Assembly (NCBI GenBank): GCA_935421135.1
Contig: OW285193.1
Location: 7,434,496 to 7,498,495 of the forward strand
Direction: 5' to 3'
Length of the DNA stretch: 64,000 bases
From: Bugulina stolonifera
Taxonomy: Eukaryota; Bryozoa; Gymnolaemata; Cheilostomatida; Bugulidae
The translations under genes were made by a program, and so were the position numbers. Positions within the stretch are counted from its first letter, which is position 1. Every line of letters starts with the position of its first letter. Under the pieces are notes generated by a model, which saw only the letters and a program-made list of their open reading frames with translations, was not told where the DNA came from and searched no databases. This document shows, one piece after another, positions 50,412 to 62,043 of this stretch.

Positions 50412-50492
50412 GAAGAGCAATAGCCGACGCATCTTACTCTCACAACCAATTTTATTTCAAAACATTACTATTGCTGGGTGACAATTAAAAAC

Positions 50493-52573
50493 ATGGCGTC
50501 CATTGTAATGAACTCAGCAAATCACTTTTCGGCCGATGCTTATGGAGTGCCACAGCCTGAGTGGCTGCGCTGTGAACACTCTACAGGGGTAAGTCAATGT
50601 AATAGTATTCTTGCATGTCTTATTAACAGTTTTGGTTTGCTCAAATTATGGTCATGAGTAACAGATCAGTATCTGAGTGACCAACCATGTTAGTCCATGT
50701 AACCAAGCTCAGTTTGGTTGGTCACTCAGATACAGTGCAATCAATCAGTAGTCCTTTTTGTTTTTTTTATGCTTGGTCTCAGACTCATCTTTCATGGTCT
50801 CAGCCTGTTAATATTGTCTGCTATTTTCTTTTTTAGACAACTATTATCGCAGCACAGTATCAAGGTGGCGTTGTAATAGGTGCTGATTCAAGGACATCTT
50901 TAGGGTCATATGTAGCCAATAGATTTACTGATAAGTTGACACCTGTCACTGACCGTATTTTCTGCTGTCGAAGTGGGAGTGCTGCCGATACTCAGGCTGT
51001 TGCAGATATTGTCAAATACAGTCTAGGAATTTATAGGTAAATAACTATCACTTTTGTGTAGCCGACTGGCCTATGATAGACACAATGTCCAAGTCAACTC
51101 TTCATAATGATTATCATTCTAGTTATGATGCCTTGTGAAGCTGAGAAATAAAATATCAGCTCGTTTCGCTGGGATTTGTTGCTATCTGTGCCGTAACCCT
51201 TACATTTAGGTCCTTTCATCAGCTATATCCTCGATATTACTGGGCCAGCTGCAATGTAATTTTGTGACGCATTTAAGAATATGCTAGGCTATGTTATCTA
51301 AATCTACATTGTTGTGTACTACTACTTGTATATAGGCCTATACTCTATTATTTAGAATGCAGATGGAAAAGGAGCCCACGGTACACACAGCAGCTAATGT
51401 GTTCAGGGATATATGCTATGGGTACAGGGATCAGTTATTAGCTGGTATCATTGTGGCTGGTTGGGATAAGGACAATGGTGGACAAGTAAGATTTTCATTC
51501 TTATCCTACTGTCCATCATGTAACTTTAGGAGCAATTATTTTACAAGTAACACACACGACTTGTGACCTGTGGGTAAATGCTTTTACTTGGCTGCAATAG
51601 TTAGTTAGTAAAATTTTCCATGACAGTTTACCTCTATAATTGAACTAGAGATGCCATATCTAAATGCTTTGTGTGTGTTTACATCTTGCTATGAGCATGT
51701 ATTTGTGCAATGCGAATACTCATAGTCACAGCAGAAATTTCCACCTCGTATCAAAACAACGTCAACTAACATAATTATTTTGATGTTCTATTGACATAGC
51801 CTTAAAATATTTACTGTTGTTTTCATGTAGGTTTACAGAGTTCCTATTGGTGGCTCTCTTATTAAACAACCATTGGCATTGGGTGGCTCAGGCAGTACTT
51901 ATATTTATGGCTACGCTGATGCAACATTCAAGGAGAACATGACCAAGGAGGAGGCTTTGAGATTCGTTGCTAACTGTAAGTACTGTCCGTACAACCTGGC
52001 TATAGCCTTAGTTCCATGCATTTAGTCCACCATTATAGTACCAGTACGATTGCATTGTTTACTATTTCTTTGCTTGAAAATGATACATTCTTGTGGAGTT
52101 GTCATGCCTTGTAGGTGGGGTATGACAACTCCATATCAGTATCTTAGATTATTTAGATAAGGTAGGCTAATAATATAGTCGTAACAAAATGTTGTAAATG
52201 TTAAATTGGGTTTTTCTACTGAAAATATTAGCTCATGCATTTCTATTAAATTGTTATGGTATATAAATTTGAATAGAAGTTATGCCAAGCACATACAGAA
52301 GTTATATTTACACTAGGCTTATACTAATTCTTAATTTTTCACATAGACTACTAGCTATACCGTATACTAGTATCCCTCAGTACAGTGTATCTTGTTTGTT
52401 GGTCCTATACTGAAGGTACATGTATGTTACTGATTGTTTCAATAGGTGTTTCCCTAGCTATAACCAGGGATGGTGGTAGTGGTGGGGTAGTCAGGTTGGC
52501 AGCTGTTAGTGAAGCTGGTGTAGAGAGACACGTACTGATGGGTGATGAGGTCCCCAAGTTCTATGAGGGATGA
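50493..52573 (+). CDS. PSMB6: Proteasome 20S subunit beta 1 (PSMB6)
   Basis: Five exons: 50493-50588, 50837-51036, 51356-51485, 51831-51975, 52446-52573; 232 residues, the usual PSMB6 length. The propeptide ends in EHSTG, and cleavage before Thr gives the mature start [20 protein letters not shown]. The active-site machinery is present: Thr1, Asp17 in GADSRT, Lys33 in [13 protein letters not shown] and [21 protein letters not shown] and [14 protein letters not shown] follow as in beta 1. This subunit carries the caspase-like (post-acidic) activity in the core particle. The catalytic threonine is the first codon of exon 2, so the intron separates propeptide and mature enzyme. Poly(A) signal AATAAA lies at 52652-52657. 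Confidence 0.97.
50669..50733. repeat. Inverted repeat with 19-bp arms in PSMB6 intron 1
   Basis: GTATCTGAGTGACCAACCA (50669-50687) and its exact complement TGGTTGGTCACTCAGATAC (50715-50733) are separated by 27 bases. Transcribed RNA would form a stable hairpin. Confidence 0.9.
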
Positions 52574-52651
52574 GCCAAGAGTCATCAATATCATATGTTA
52601 TACTACATATTATTGTGTTTATTCTTTTCTTAATAACAATTAAATTAAATT

Positions 52652-52673
52652 AATAAAAATATCTTGTTTTATT
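52652..52673. terminator. Facing poly(A) signals of PSMB6 and the TRIM gene
   Basis: Plus-strand AATAAA at 52652-52657 serves PSMB6. Minus-strand AATAAA (TTTATT at 52668-52673) serves the convergent TRIM gene. Cleavage 10-30 bases downstream of each would make the two mRNA ends overlap. Confidence 0.6.
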
Positions 52674-52937
52674 CTTAACAATTCATCAACTTGGAAAGTT
52701 GTTGTTAGGGTTATATGTCATAGAACATATATATGTATATATATATAAGAGTCATGTCATGTAAAATCAGCAGTAAATACGTGTACTGTGGTAGGGACAC
52801 ACACACAATACATGTAGGCCTGTGATAAAAGAAACACCACTGAGATTCCAACAGAAGTTGGACTATTTAAATGTAACTAGTTGAACTGTTTAATAGCAAG
52901 CCATTTTTTATCTTGGAGTACAGACTCCCTTATCAGT

Positions 52938-55900
52938 TTAACATTTGACTTGGTATAAGTCTACAAGGTAAGAATTGTTCCATTCCTCCCTTAGCACAGC
53001 TAAAGTATTACCAGAGATGGAGAAATCTTGTGCAAACCCCTCCATGGCCAGCTCCGTCTGAGACCAAACTTCACCTAAAATGATATCAACAATGGAATAA
53101 AAGTATCTGAATAATATTATGATAACAGTAGATGATGATGATGCAAGCCTATTTTATCAGACATACTTTTAATAATTGCTTTGTGTTTTAAACAAACTGA
53201 ATGCCAGTTCAACATGTAAAGCAGTTTGGGGTTGCCATAGCTCCAGTGATGGACTGGTACTATGCCTAGCCCATGGAGCCAGGCCTCTCATGTAGGAGGC
53301 CTTTAAACTGAATTGCCCCATTCTAGTACACCAAGTGAGTGACAGAGAGCATCAGAGGAGCTTTTCCAGTTAAGTTAGGCCCCAATCTCTACCGTCTCTA
53401 TAGCAAATCAAATTAGGTAGGTAACAGTTCAAGGAGGCTCATGCACGTTGTTCACATAACACGGTAAAATGACAGTTTATAAGAGTATAGCAAACAAACC
53501 TGTGTTAATATCAACAATGTGTAGTGTATGCACCCCATCCATTCTACTGCATACCAGTATATAAGCTTCGTTGAAGTTTATCACATAACTAGGGCTAACT
53601 ATTACACTACTGAGGGTCCACTTAACCTCCTCTGTCCTAATATTCATCTTATAGACCAAAGAGGAAGAGTAGTCACTAACAACAACATGGCTACCTCCTG
53701 CGGGGCATACTTTAACTACCCCATCCGTTGGATAAGGGTACGGTATCCGTCGTATTAGCCCCCCAGTTAGCGAATATACAGTTAGTGTGTTGGTTGCTGA
53801 TATACTAGGTACAACCAATAAGTCGTTGACCACCACAAGTTCTTTAACAAAGTTATCTCTATGCCTCCATTGCTTGATGACTTTCCCGTGAAAGTCATGA
53901 ATATACACCATATTGGTATCATTACGTTGTACCAGCGTGTATATTCTGTCTTCCCAAACCACGATACCAGATATTTCTCCTTTTTTATATCTGACTAATT
54001 GTTTGTTGAGCTGGAGGTTGGCGTTTATTCCAATTAGCGTGTTCTTCAGGCCGACATAGGTTTTCCCGCCATACTGAGACACTGAGCCAAAATCTCCTTC
54101 GTCCCTATAATCCAATTGTATCGTATCCATTAGAATGAAGCTGAGAGGCGACCGCATGGGATAAGTCCCACTTGCAATGTGGATCATGGCTTCACTAGCT
54201 ATCTCCAATTCAGTTTTTCTCAGCTTATCTACATACGGCATAAATACAGCATCAACTCACAAATTTTCACGACAATATTATAAACTAAATTGTAGGTTAT
54301 ACATGTCTACAGTCAAACATGTCAAGTCCCAGATTAATATTTACATGAATCTGTAAGAATTGCACCAAATACAACAATAGATTCAAGACTTATTTAAGAG
54401 ACTTTATAAAGACTGATCTCCCAATGAAGACACAGGTTGACAATACAAGCGATATTTAATGCAAAAAAACAAGGTTAGCTATGTTGGGGACTCACAAAGT
54501 AATAGGTGTCTTTGCAACCTAAATTTCTGACCCAGGCCAATGCGTGAAAATATTTTCCGGCACACATCCGTCACAGAGTTGCGAACACACCAACCTGGGC
54601 TAGAAACAAAAGCCTCATTTTCGCGTAAAGAAGTCAGGTGTGCCGATGAGCTAGGGATGGTTTTGTCCAGCCAAGCAAAATCCCAGTCCAATAGTCCTTC
54701 TGGCCTAGATCTGACGGCCATCTTGTGATTTTTATTTGCGACCCGGGTCCGTCCAAGAGGTCACGAAGACACCTAATACTTTCGAAATGACAACCTTTGC
54801 ACCATTCACTCAAGTAGCAACTCTCAACATTAGGGTGTAATGGGTAATTGATACATATCATACTTTTAAGTTGCAGCTTGGCCACATCTTTAAGACATAA
54901 TTTTGGTAGCTCTTCATTTACCAATCTCTCTATCTCTCCTCTAGTTTCTCCATATTTAGTGATAACATCAACCTAACACGGTACGGTCAAACAAACAATA
55001 TACTGTATATTATAAGCCAAAACACAGACAATACTACATGCTATATACATATGCACATTGTAACTATGTATGGCTGCAGGGAACTAGGATTCACCCACTA
55101 GTCGTTCAGAATGAACTTCCTGATTAGATTAGTCATCAAAAGTGATGCAAGTGATTCAGTATAGACCCACGGGACTAGCTTCCCTGTCATCAAAACGTGG
55201 GTGTGTAGCCTATGTTGATCATTCAACAGTATTTATGAAACTTTAGAACCTAGTCTAAAACTCCAATAATGAACAATCACATTAAATTAACTCAATTCAC
55301 CTGATGGCTATCCTTTAGTCTAGCCTCAATTCTCATTCTCTGGTTACTGAGAGAGCATAACTTCTCATCTAACTCTTTCTCTAGGAATTTTGTCATCTCA
55401 GTTGGTAGCAGTTCTCTGTTTTAAAAAATGTTCCTCCAGCTCTTGGTAAGCCAATGTAATGGCATTCAACTGTAATAAAAACTGGCATATGTACTAATAT
55501 GCAGGTTAAATTCCTAGTATGATGTATAATTGACTATAACTGGCTATCTTTCTTATAAAGATAATACTGCCATATCCGGAGAGAGGCTACATGTATATAA
55601 AAAGTAATACGAATAGGGATCGCTCAACGTCCCATCCACATGACCTTCTGCTAGCAGCTAAATTATGTCTTCTATACATGCATACATCAAGTCAGAAGGA
55701 TAGTTGGCTATTGCCAATGAATAATAGAGGACTTCAGATTCATTGGTTCACACTGAATCTGTAGAAAGCATCGTCTACTACATGTCTACGTCTATTTCAC
55801 CTGCTCATCTCTCGTCTTGTGAATCAAATTGATCATCTCATTTGTTTTCCTCTCATAATCAGATAAGACATTTGACGTTTTCTTTAGCAGAGAAGACAAC

Positions 55901-57790
55901 TCTCCTTCCTTAACCAAGAGCTCTACCTTTAAATCACCAAGGGTCTTCTGCAACTCTGATACCAACTCATCTATAGCGATCAGCTGATGTGGAGAACCTA
56001 CATGTACAAAACATATATGTGACCGCTGCTATCAGAATCAGACATCGGGAGGGGCAAAATTTTTTTGCAAAGTTCAACTTTCACAGGCTATAATAGTCAC
56101 TAGTCATGCATGATTTACATGAAGTAATTTTTGATAAATGATAGTTTGTTATCTTTATTGTGGGTGCTTCTACTTATAAGCTCGTGAAGTGGTTAGAAGT
56201 AGGAAATATCTGCTGATTAAAATAGGCCTTGCTGTGATTTTATGGACCTCTCGATGTCTGATTCTGACAGAAGGGCTCACATATAATATACACTGTACAT
56301 CATGCACCCGTAACAGAGTGCATGTCTGGCCAGATCTGCACCAACTATACTACTACAACACCACAGGTATCATGCGTGCGATGTTCTATTGCAAATCACA
56401 TCAAACTATTCACCTAGTTGAAAGTATAAGTTCCATAAGGAAACTAACCATTAGTACAAGTACCAAGTCCAGCTACACATTTAATACAGAGCACTGTTAG
56501 ACAACGTCGGCAACTCAGGCTATATATCTGAACTGGGTGTTCTGTACACGTCCTGGGTTTATATTGTCTAGCCTTTGCTCTATACTCATCAATTGTTATC
56601 TTAGGGTGGTCATCTTCTAGTGCGTCATGGAACTAAAATAGAAAATATTAAAGAAAAAGCATCAGTCTGAACAGCTATTTATATTAATATCATTTCAGAT
56701 GATCTCAAATTCCATTTGGTATCTTTGCCCATGTTCCAGATAAATACCTAGCTGAGGATAGACATGTTGGCTGAAAATACAGTATTCTTTAATATGCGCA
56801 TGCATGATATTCTATCAAAATAATTAGGATTTCTACGAAAAATATAAGTCTAGGCTACTACATACAACAAGTCGGCTTAGGAATTTATAGGCCCAACTAT
56901 TTGCTGCAAGATGATCTTGTGCTTATCTTTGTTTGTGTAGCCAGCAGCAATACATTGTAAAGTAGAACTCATAATAAAAGGCAAATAACAGTACCTAGCA
57001 CAGAGCTAACCTCATTATGGCTTTAGTCAGTGAAAACTGTACATGTCATAGTGAGCCTGTTATATTTTATATAACTAAATCTTACTCACACTATTATCTG
57101 TTGATAGACTACTTAGTAAATTTGGGAATATACTCTAAATTGTGAACCTGCCCTATTTCCAGATTCAAAAGGGCAAAATAATTTTAGCCATGTTATATGC
57201 AACTACATTAAAATTAAAAATATATAAATAAACGTACCTTTAAATGCTCTGAACAGTACGTTTTACAGCAGGAAGTACAATAAATAATGGCTAGCTGTTT
57301 GTCTTCCTTCTTACGTTTACAGATATCACAGTAGGTTGAGCTCTCTGGTATAAATACCAATGGTAAACTATCAAGGGAAACATCGTACACTTTTCTATAA
57401 AACAACAGAGCATAGATTTAAATTTTATAAAACAGAATATGTGACGCATAAACATATAACCTATTTATATCGTAAAGTTTTCTGTATAAGCATATTATGT
57501 GATCAGCATGTACTACATAACAAGATTTCAATTGCACAGACTAAATAAACACAGACATCTTGATAGCATATGAAAGTAATGACACGCACCGTTTCGCATG
57601 ATTTACATATTTACCTGCATGTAGGACAACGGACCATTTTATTTATTTTATAAGCTTGAGTCAAACACTCTAAACAATGAACATGTGAGCATGACAGTTG
57701 TTTAGGTTTCACCATTTCAGTGTCACTCCGCAAGCAATATCCACACTGCGTAGAATTAGCATCATTAGTGGGTGGGGCAGCCTCTGCCAT
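52938..57790 (-). CDS. TRIM-type RING/B-box/coiled-coil protein with C-terminal beta-propeller-like domain, one frameshift
   Basis: Eight exons on the minus strand: 57790-57615, 57394-57238, 56632-56449, 55997-55801, 55469-55301, 54972-54780, 54228-53500, 53074-52938. RING: CGYC, CSHVHCLEC, CPTC. First B-box: CDICKRKK to CCKTYCSEH. Second B-box: CTEHPVQIYSLSCRRCLTVLC then GSPH. A coiled coil follows (LVSELQKTLGDLKVELLVKE, NEMINLIHKTRDEQ). The C-terminal 290 residues form repeated short strands (VYIHDFHGKVIKQWRH, TVYSLTGGLIRRIPYP, HIVDINTGEVWS) as in NHL/beta-propeller TRIM proteins, so it is probably an E3 ubiquitin ligase. Exon 55469-55301 is 169 bases. Its reading frame shifts by one at a T6A4 run (near 55415-55425): LNAITLAYQELEEHF before, RELLPTEMTKFLEKE after. 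Without one base it is 168 bases and all phases close, giving 646 residues. It may be a sequencing error or a true mutation. The exon 7 acceptor (CGTATGTAG at 54229) is the likeliest of two. Confidence 0.85.
54505..54773 (-). mobile_element. MITE, family copy B, abutting a TRIM splice donor
   Basis: Its inverted ends are GGTGTCTTTGCAACCT (left) and GGTGTCTTCGTGACCT (right, minus strand), flanked by TA on both sides: a mariner-type target. On the minus strand it contains CGCAAATAAAAATCACAAGA and GTGTTCGCAACTCTGTGACG, shared with copies A and C. It begins six bases beyond the TRIM exon end at 54780, so the donor GTATTA ends in the target TA. Confidence 0.8.
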
Positions 57791-58919
57791 TACTCAATAA
57801 CCTAACAGTATGAGCACAAGAAGCACAGTAAAATATAGTGGTACCATTTTGTTTTGAATTGCGAATGAGGTTGGCACACTGCATTCAGAAGTTGTAGTTT
57901 TTGTCAATTTTAGTGCAATACTAAATGGTAGAACTGTGCAGATCCACAGTTCAAAGTGTGAAAGTCATAATAAAGAATCAGTAAATAAGAGTACGATGAG
58001 TAGACCTGCACAATAACCATAAATTTCAATTTACTAGATGTAGAATAACACTAACCGACAACAGGCGTATTCAGAAATTGCACGCGTGTAATGTTTTTGA
58101 GTATGCTTACATACAGGAGCCGATGGCTACAAGTATGGGAAGGGCTTGGAAGGTGGTAGAGGCCGACCAAGTAACCTTCTGCTCATTACATAAAGAGTGA
58201 ACAGTTATTATATGTGCTCTTATTGGTGTGCTATATCAGAGGAGTGCAATGAAAGATCTGGTATTCTAGGATCTTAAGCCCGACGCTAGATTCATATAGA
58301 ATCCGGGATCGACCTAAGTCATAGAAGTGGTGTAGAGATATGCTTAAACGAGGATGGGGATGAACTCGAGCCGTACTGGATCTATGGATCCTCCGGTGGA
58401 GTTACCCGCCTACAAGAGAAAGCCTCTATAGGTTTGAGTTAGGAGATGTTGCTTTATTGAAGCGCAATCAACAACTGATTTGATACAGAAAATGTACTGC
58501 CTTTCATACTATATCTATTTCCGGCCAAAAGAGCCCGTTATGGTATCGGCCGGCCGACATGGTATCGGCTCCGGAACTGATGCAACAACATGGATGGTTC
58601 CGCCCGACGTCGGCCACAAAAAGGGTCGGCCTTGGCACAAAAAGTGCTTACAATAGTGTGAAACATAAGATATATAATTATGAGTCTAATCCATAGCATC
58701 GGCCACAATTAATATCGTATTATAATTACATTATTTATATTTTTATTATAATTTTTATTTTCATTAAGATTATAATCATGTTCATGATGATGTTTATGTT
58801 ATGTGAATGTTAAGGTTTATTCATTAGATTTAGATTATGCATCGTTATTTGCTTCCATAAAACAAACACGTGTCTACCCACATATATAATATATTTGAAT
58901 ATTTCACTAGAGAAACCAA
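57791..58919. other. Upstream of the TRIM gene, with a GC-richer island
   Basis: From about 58130 to 58640 the sequence is much richer in GC and CpG than its surroundings (GGCCGGCCGACATGG, CGCCCGACGTCGGCC). It lacks reading frames or recognised motifs. TGTTGC near 58447 and GCAACA near 58583 could be ends of a small LTR-like unit, but no target duplication is seen. It could be a transposon remnant or a promoter CpG cluster. Confidence 0.3.
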
Positions 58920-59051
58920 GGAGAAACAAATATAATATAAATATCAAATAAATTACAAGTTAAAGTTTGTGGAAGATAAATGTTATTATAATTATAATAA
59001 TTGTAATAACATTTATCTTCAACAAACTTGTAATTTAATATTTGTTTCTCC
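58920..59051. repeat. 132-bp imperfect hairpin
   Basis: The arms run from GGAGAAACAAATAT at the left edge to ATATTTGTTTCTCC at the right edge. Inner matched blocks are AAATTACAAGTT with AACTTGTAATTT, and GAAGATAAATGTTATTA with TAATAACATTTATCTTC. The left arm has an extra AT-rich stretch of about 13 bases. It resembles a foldback MITE. Confidence 0.85.
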
Positions 59052-60543
59052 AGTGACTAAAAAGGTGGCTTTAAAGTCCAATAAGATGCAGCCCTTCTGT
59101 TTATTGTTTTTAAAAGTGAGAAGTAGAAAAGAATGTTTGTGTTAGAATATCTTGATTTTATGATTTTTATGATTTTATTAGTTGGGTCAAATTGTAACCG
59201 GGGCTGTGATTGGTTGGTTAACTAATTCAATAATAAGGACACTGTTAATTGGAAATTCCAAATTAAAATATTCCCAAAGCCAAATTGCAGTTGATCAAAT
59301 TGGGAGAGGACAACTTACGTCAATGGGACAATGCTATGGATTACAGCTACAAACAATATTATGACATGTTAGGGACTTGGGGGGTTTGGCCATTTTCTAT
59401 ATACATTACATGTACGTATAATGTATTTTTAGCAAGAAATTTATCTTTGAGCAGTCATATTATGACATAATTATATATTATTATCCACATAATATGTGGA
59501 TATAATATATGGTACTTGATGTACAATGCAGTAGAAAACAAACACAACACACCACCATGGCTGTGACAATTGAGCCATAAATGAACGCAGATCAACCACT
59601 AAGATGCAATGTTCGACTGTAGGTAGCACACAGTCCGGCACACCACATGCACTAAAATCAATTTACGAGTTCAATTCTATAAGATTACTTTATTGAACAA
59701 CAGCCTACAGATAACTGAAGGTAGAATGCAAAATTGTGCTCTGGATATATTAAAATTAGTTCTGACGGAGATCAAAGGGTTAACCAGTACATTAGGTTGG
59801 TCTCAGACCAAAAGGAGTCCGAGTTACAATCAGTACAAATAAGTCTCTGACTGAAATGCAAAATCACAAATAAAATACAGTAGATAGTTCCAGGAATAAC
59901 TAGCACGATATATACATGTAAGTAGCCAATTGACATTAGTAAAGCAGCAGAGTATAAAAGTATGTAAACATACCAATGCCAATACCATATAATATTATGT
60001 AAGTTACACGACAAAGCAATCAAGTTGCAACAATGCAAGCAATGTGGTGGAATATCAATTTTTGTGCTCAATGTGTCGGTGCAGGAGACAACAATATCAC
60101 AGTCTGTACTTCTGTCTATTTGTACACTGACAAGTAGCCCTAGTTCCAAAACTCAGTAGAATGTAGCTACTTACCAGCTTGGATTAATTGGAAGTAAAAT
60201 GTTTGATGCTGCTGTGTTCTCGGAATTTAAAATTACACTGTTGGTATAAGGATGCAATTTTATTCACATGTTTACAAAACAATGTAAGGTATGCAATCTA
60301 CTTTTGTGCAAAATACATGTACACATGTGAGTACTGTATCCAATCACTGATCTGACAGTATTACACAAAAATAATACCCCAGGATGAGGTTGGATAACAA
60401 TGGCATAATTATTCCAGTAATTATAAAAGGGTGAACATGGTTGAAGTATTTAAAGATAAATTGAAATTGCATATTCACAAGCAGCATTCATAACCCTGTT
60501 GACCTGTTGACCTGTTGACCTGTTGACCTCATTCCTAGTTATA
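59052..60543. other. Intergenic region before the Ly6-like gene
   Basis: No supported exon. A (GTTGACCT)-type 11-base repeat lies at about 60497-60530. This is the 3' flank of the Ly6-like gene. Confidence 0.35.
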
Positions 60544-62043
60544 TCAGAATGTAACAGTTCCTAACATGTAGACAGCCATAGCTATGTACAGTGTGAATGA
60601 ATCTGTATGGAGTTGAGTCCCATCACTACAGGAGATGCACATCTGCAATAAAAATGAATATTGATACAACCACACTGTGGACAAATTCACTGTTTTATTG
60701 TAATAAGAATGCATATGTACATGTACATGTATAAGCTGTATAGCATGTGATCTAATAGCTATCACATTGGCCTGCCTACTATGCAAATACCAAATAAGGC
60801 AATACTAACATAATTATTATATTATCACTTATTATAGGCAGGTAAAAGCTGAATTTCTTGGGCTGCAGAAGTTGTTTAATAAAAGCACAAGGTAGATCAA
60901 CAGTTACATGGCAGTAGAGGATATCCTAATTTTTTTCTGTAGTAATCTTTAGCAAATCAGAGAGTTCATGGTATAATATTCTCACCATATTTTATGACAC
61001 CACAAACTCAACTCTATTTACAGTAAATAGATATGCGCAAACCCTTGTATATACTACATATTATTATGTATTATATTCATTGCATAGACATATAGACATA
61101 GACATTTACATGTTATGTATATTAATATGCATGTATATCTAGAATTATTACTTCATGAAAGGGTTTGTTGATACCTTCTTAACACAGACTCCATCTTTCC
61201 AAAACTTAGAGCAGTAAGTTTCTTCATTCTCATCAAACGAGACGTCTATATTTAGATCTGATGTAATCACATTGGCAAAACAACCCTTCAGCGTATATGT
61301 CCTTTTTTTCAACTCCTAAAATATACATTGTAGTTAATAGTATATTATGTACATGTATGAAGGAAGGAAGAACTATCATTGCTATCCATTTCAACTCCAA
61401 TAATATTGTTGAAATACACAACAATTGGTTTACTTATTGAATGTTGTACTTCAACACTAGGAGTGCGTGCCAATTCTACTTTTGTCGTAAAAATGACGAA
61501 GACGATTATTTTAATCACATCACTTCCTATAAATCCTAGATACTCATTATTGTATGTACATTTCCCTGTACGAGTATGTTACAATTTGTAAATGATCTCA
61601 TACCAGCCTACATGCAGTCTAACTTACCCAACATCCTTCCACACTCGGGCATAAATCCGTGACATCATCACACTTAACCAGATCTCCGTTAATGCTGTCG
61701 GGGTGAATGTAACATGATTCACATTCCATATATCCCTCTGATTTACCTGTGTGTAGAATTATTTTTAGTAGTATACACATACTATATAATCATAACTTGA
61801 TATCTAACATGTGATATTAACATCAAACATAGGAAATACAGAATGCTACATGTTTGCCAAACTTATATGAGCTGAAGATTCTCAATTTTGTCAATATTAC
61901 AAACAAATCCATTCCCAACCAAGGCGATCAAATATTACAGCTGAGTGGAATAGTCTACATGCAAACAGACAGTGGACCTTACCTGATTGGATGATAGAGC
62001 AGAGAATAGAAATGTAACTAATATAAAATCTCATCATGTGCAT
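60544..62043 (-). CDS. Small Ly6/uPAR-like, probably GPI-anchored protein
   Basis: Four exons on the minus strand: 62043-61983, 61746-61628, 61315-61175, 60642-60544; 139 residues, phases consistent. The signal peptide is MHMMRFYISYISILCSIIQS. The mature part has the spacing of a three-finger (LU) domain: ECESC, KCDDVTDLCPSVEGCW, LKGCFANV, TYCSKFWKDGVCVKKMCISC. CPxxxGCW plus a GCF motif and a final clustered cysteine pair are typical. The C-terminus (FTLYIAMAVYMLGTVTF) is hydrophobic with no basic tail, as expected of a GPI-attachment signal, with a Ser/Asp/Gly site just before it (SCSDGTQ). The small extracellular GPI-anchored role is inferred from these features; the ligand is unknown. Confidence 0.75.

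Noticed and set aside
59772..60149. 125-codon minus-strand frame rich in Cys, Ile and Leu
   Set aside because: It has no ATG-based start in a good context, no domain, and lies in the 3' flank of the Ly6-like gene.
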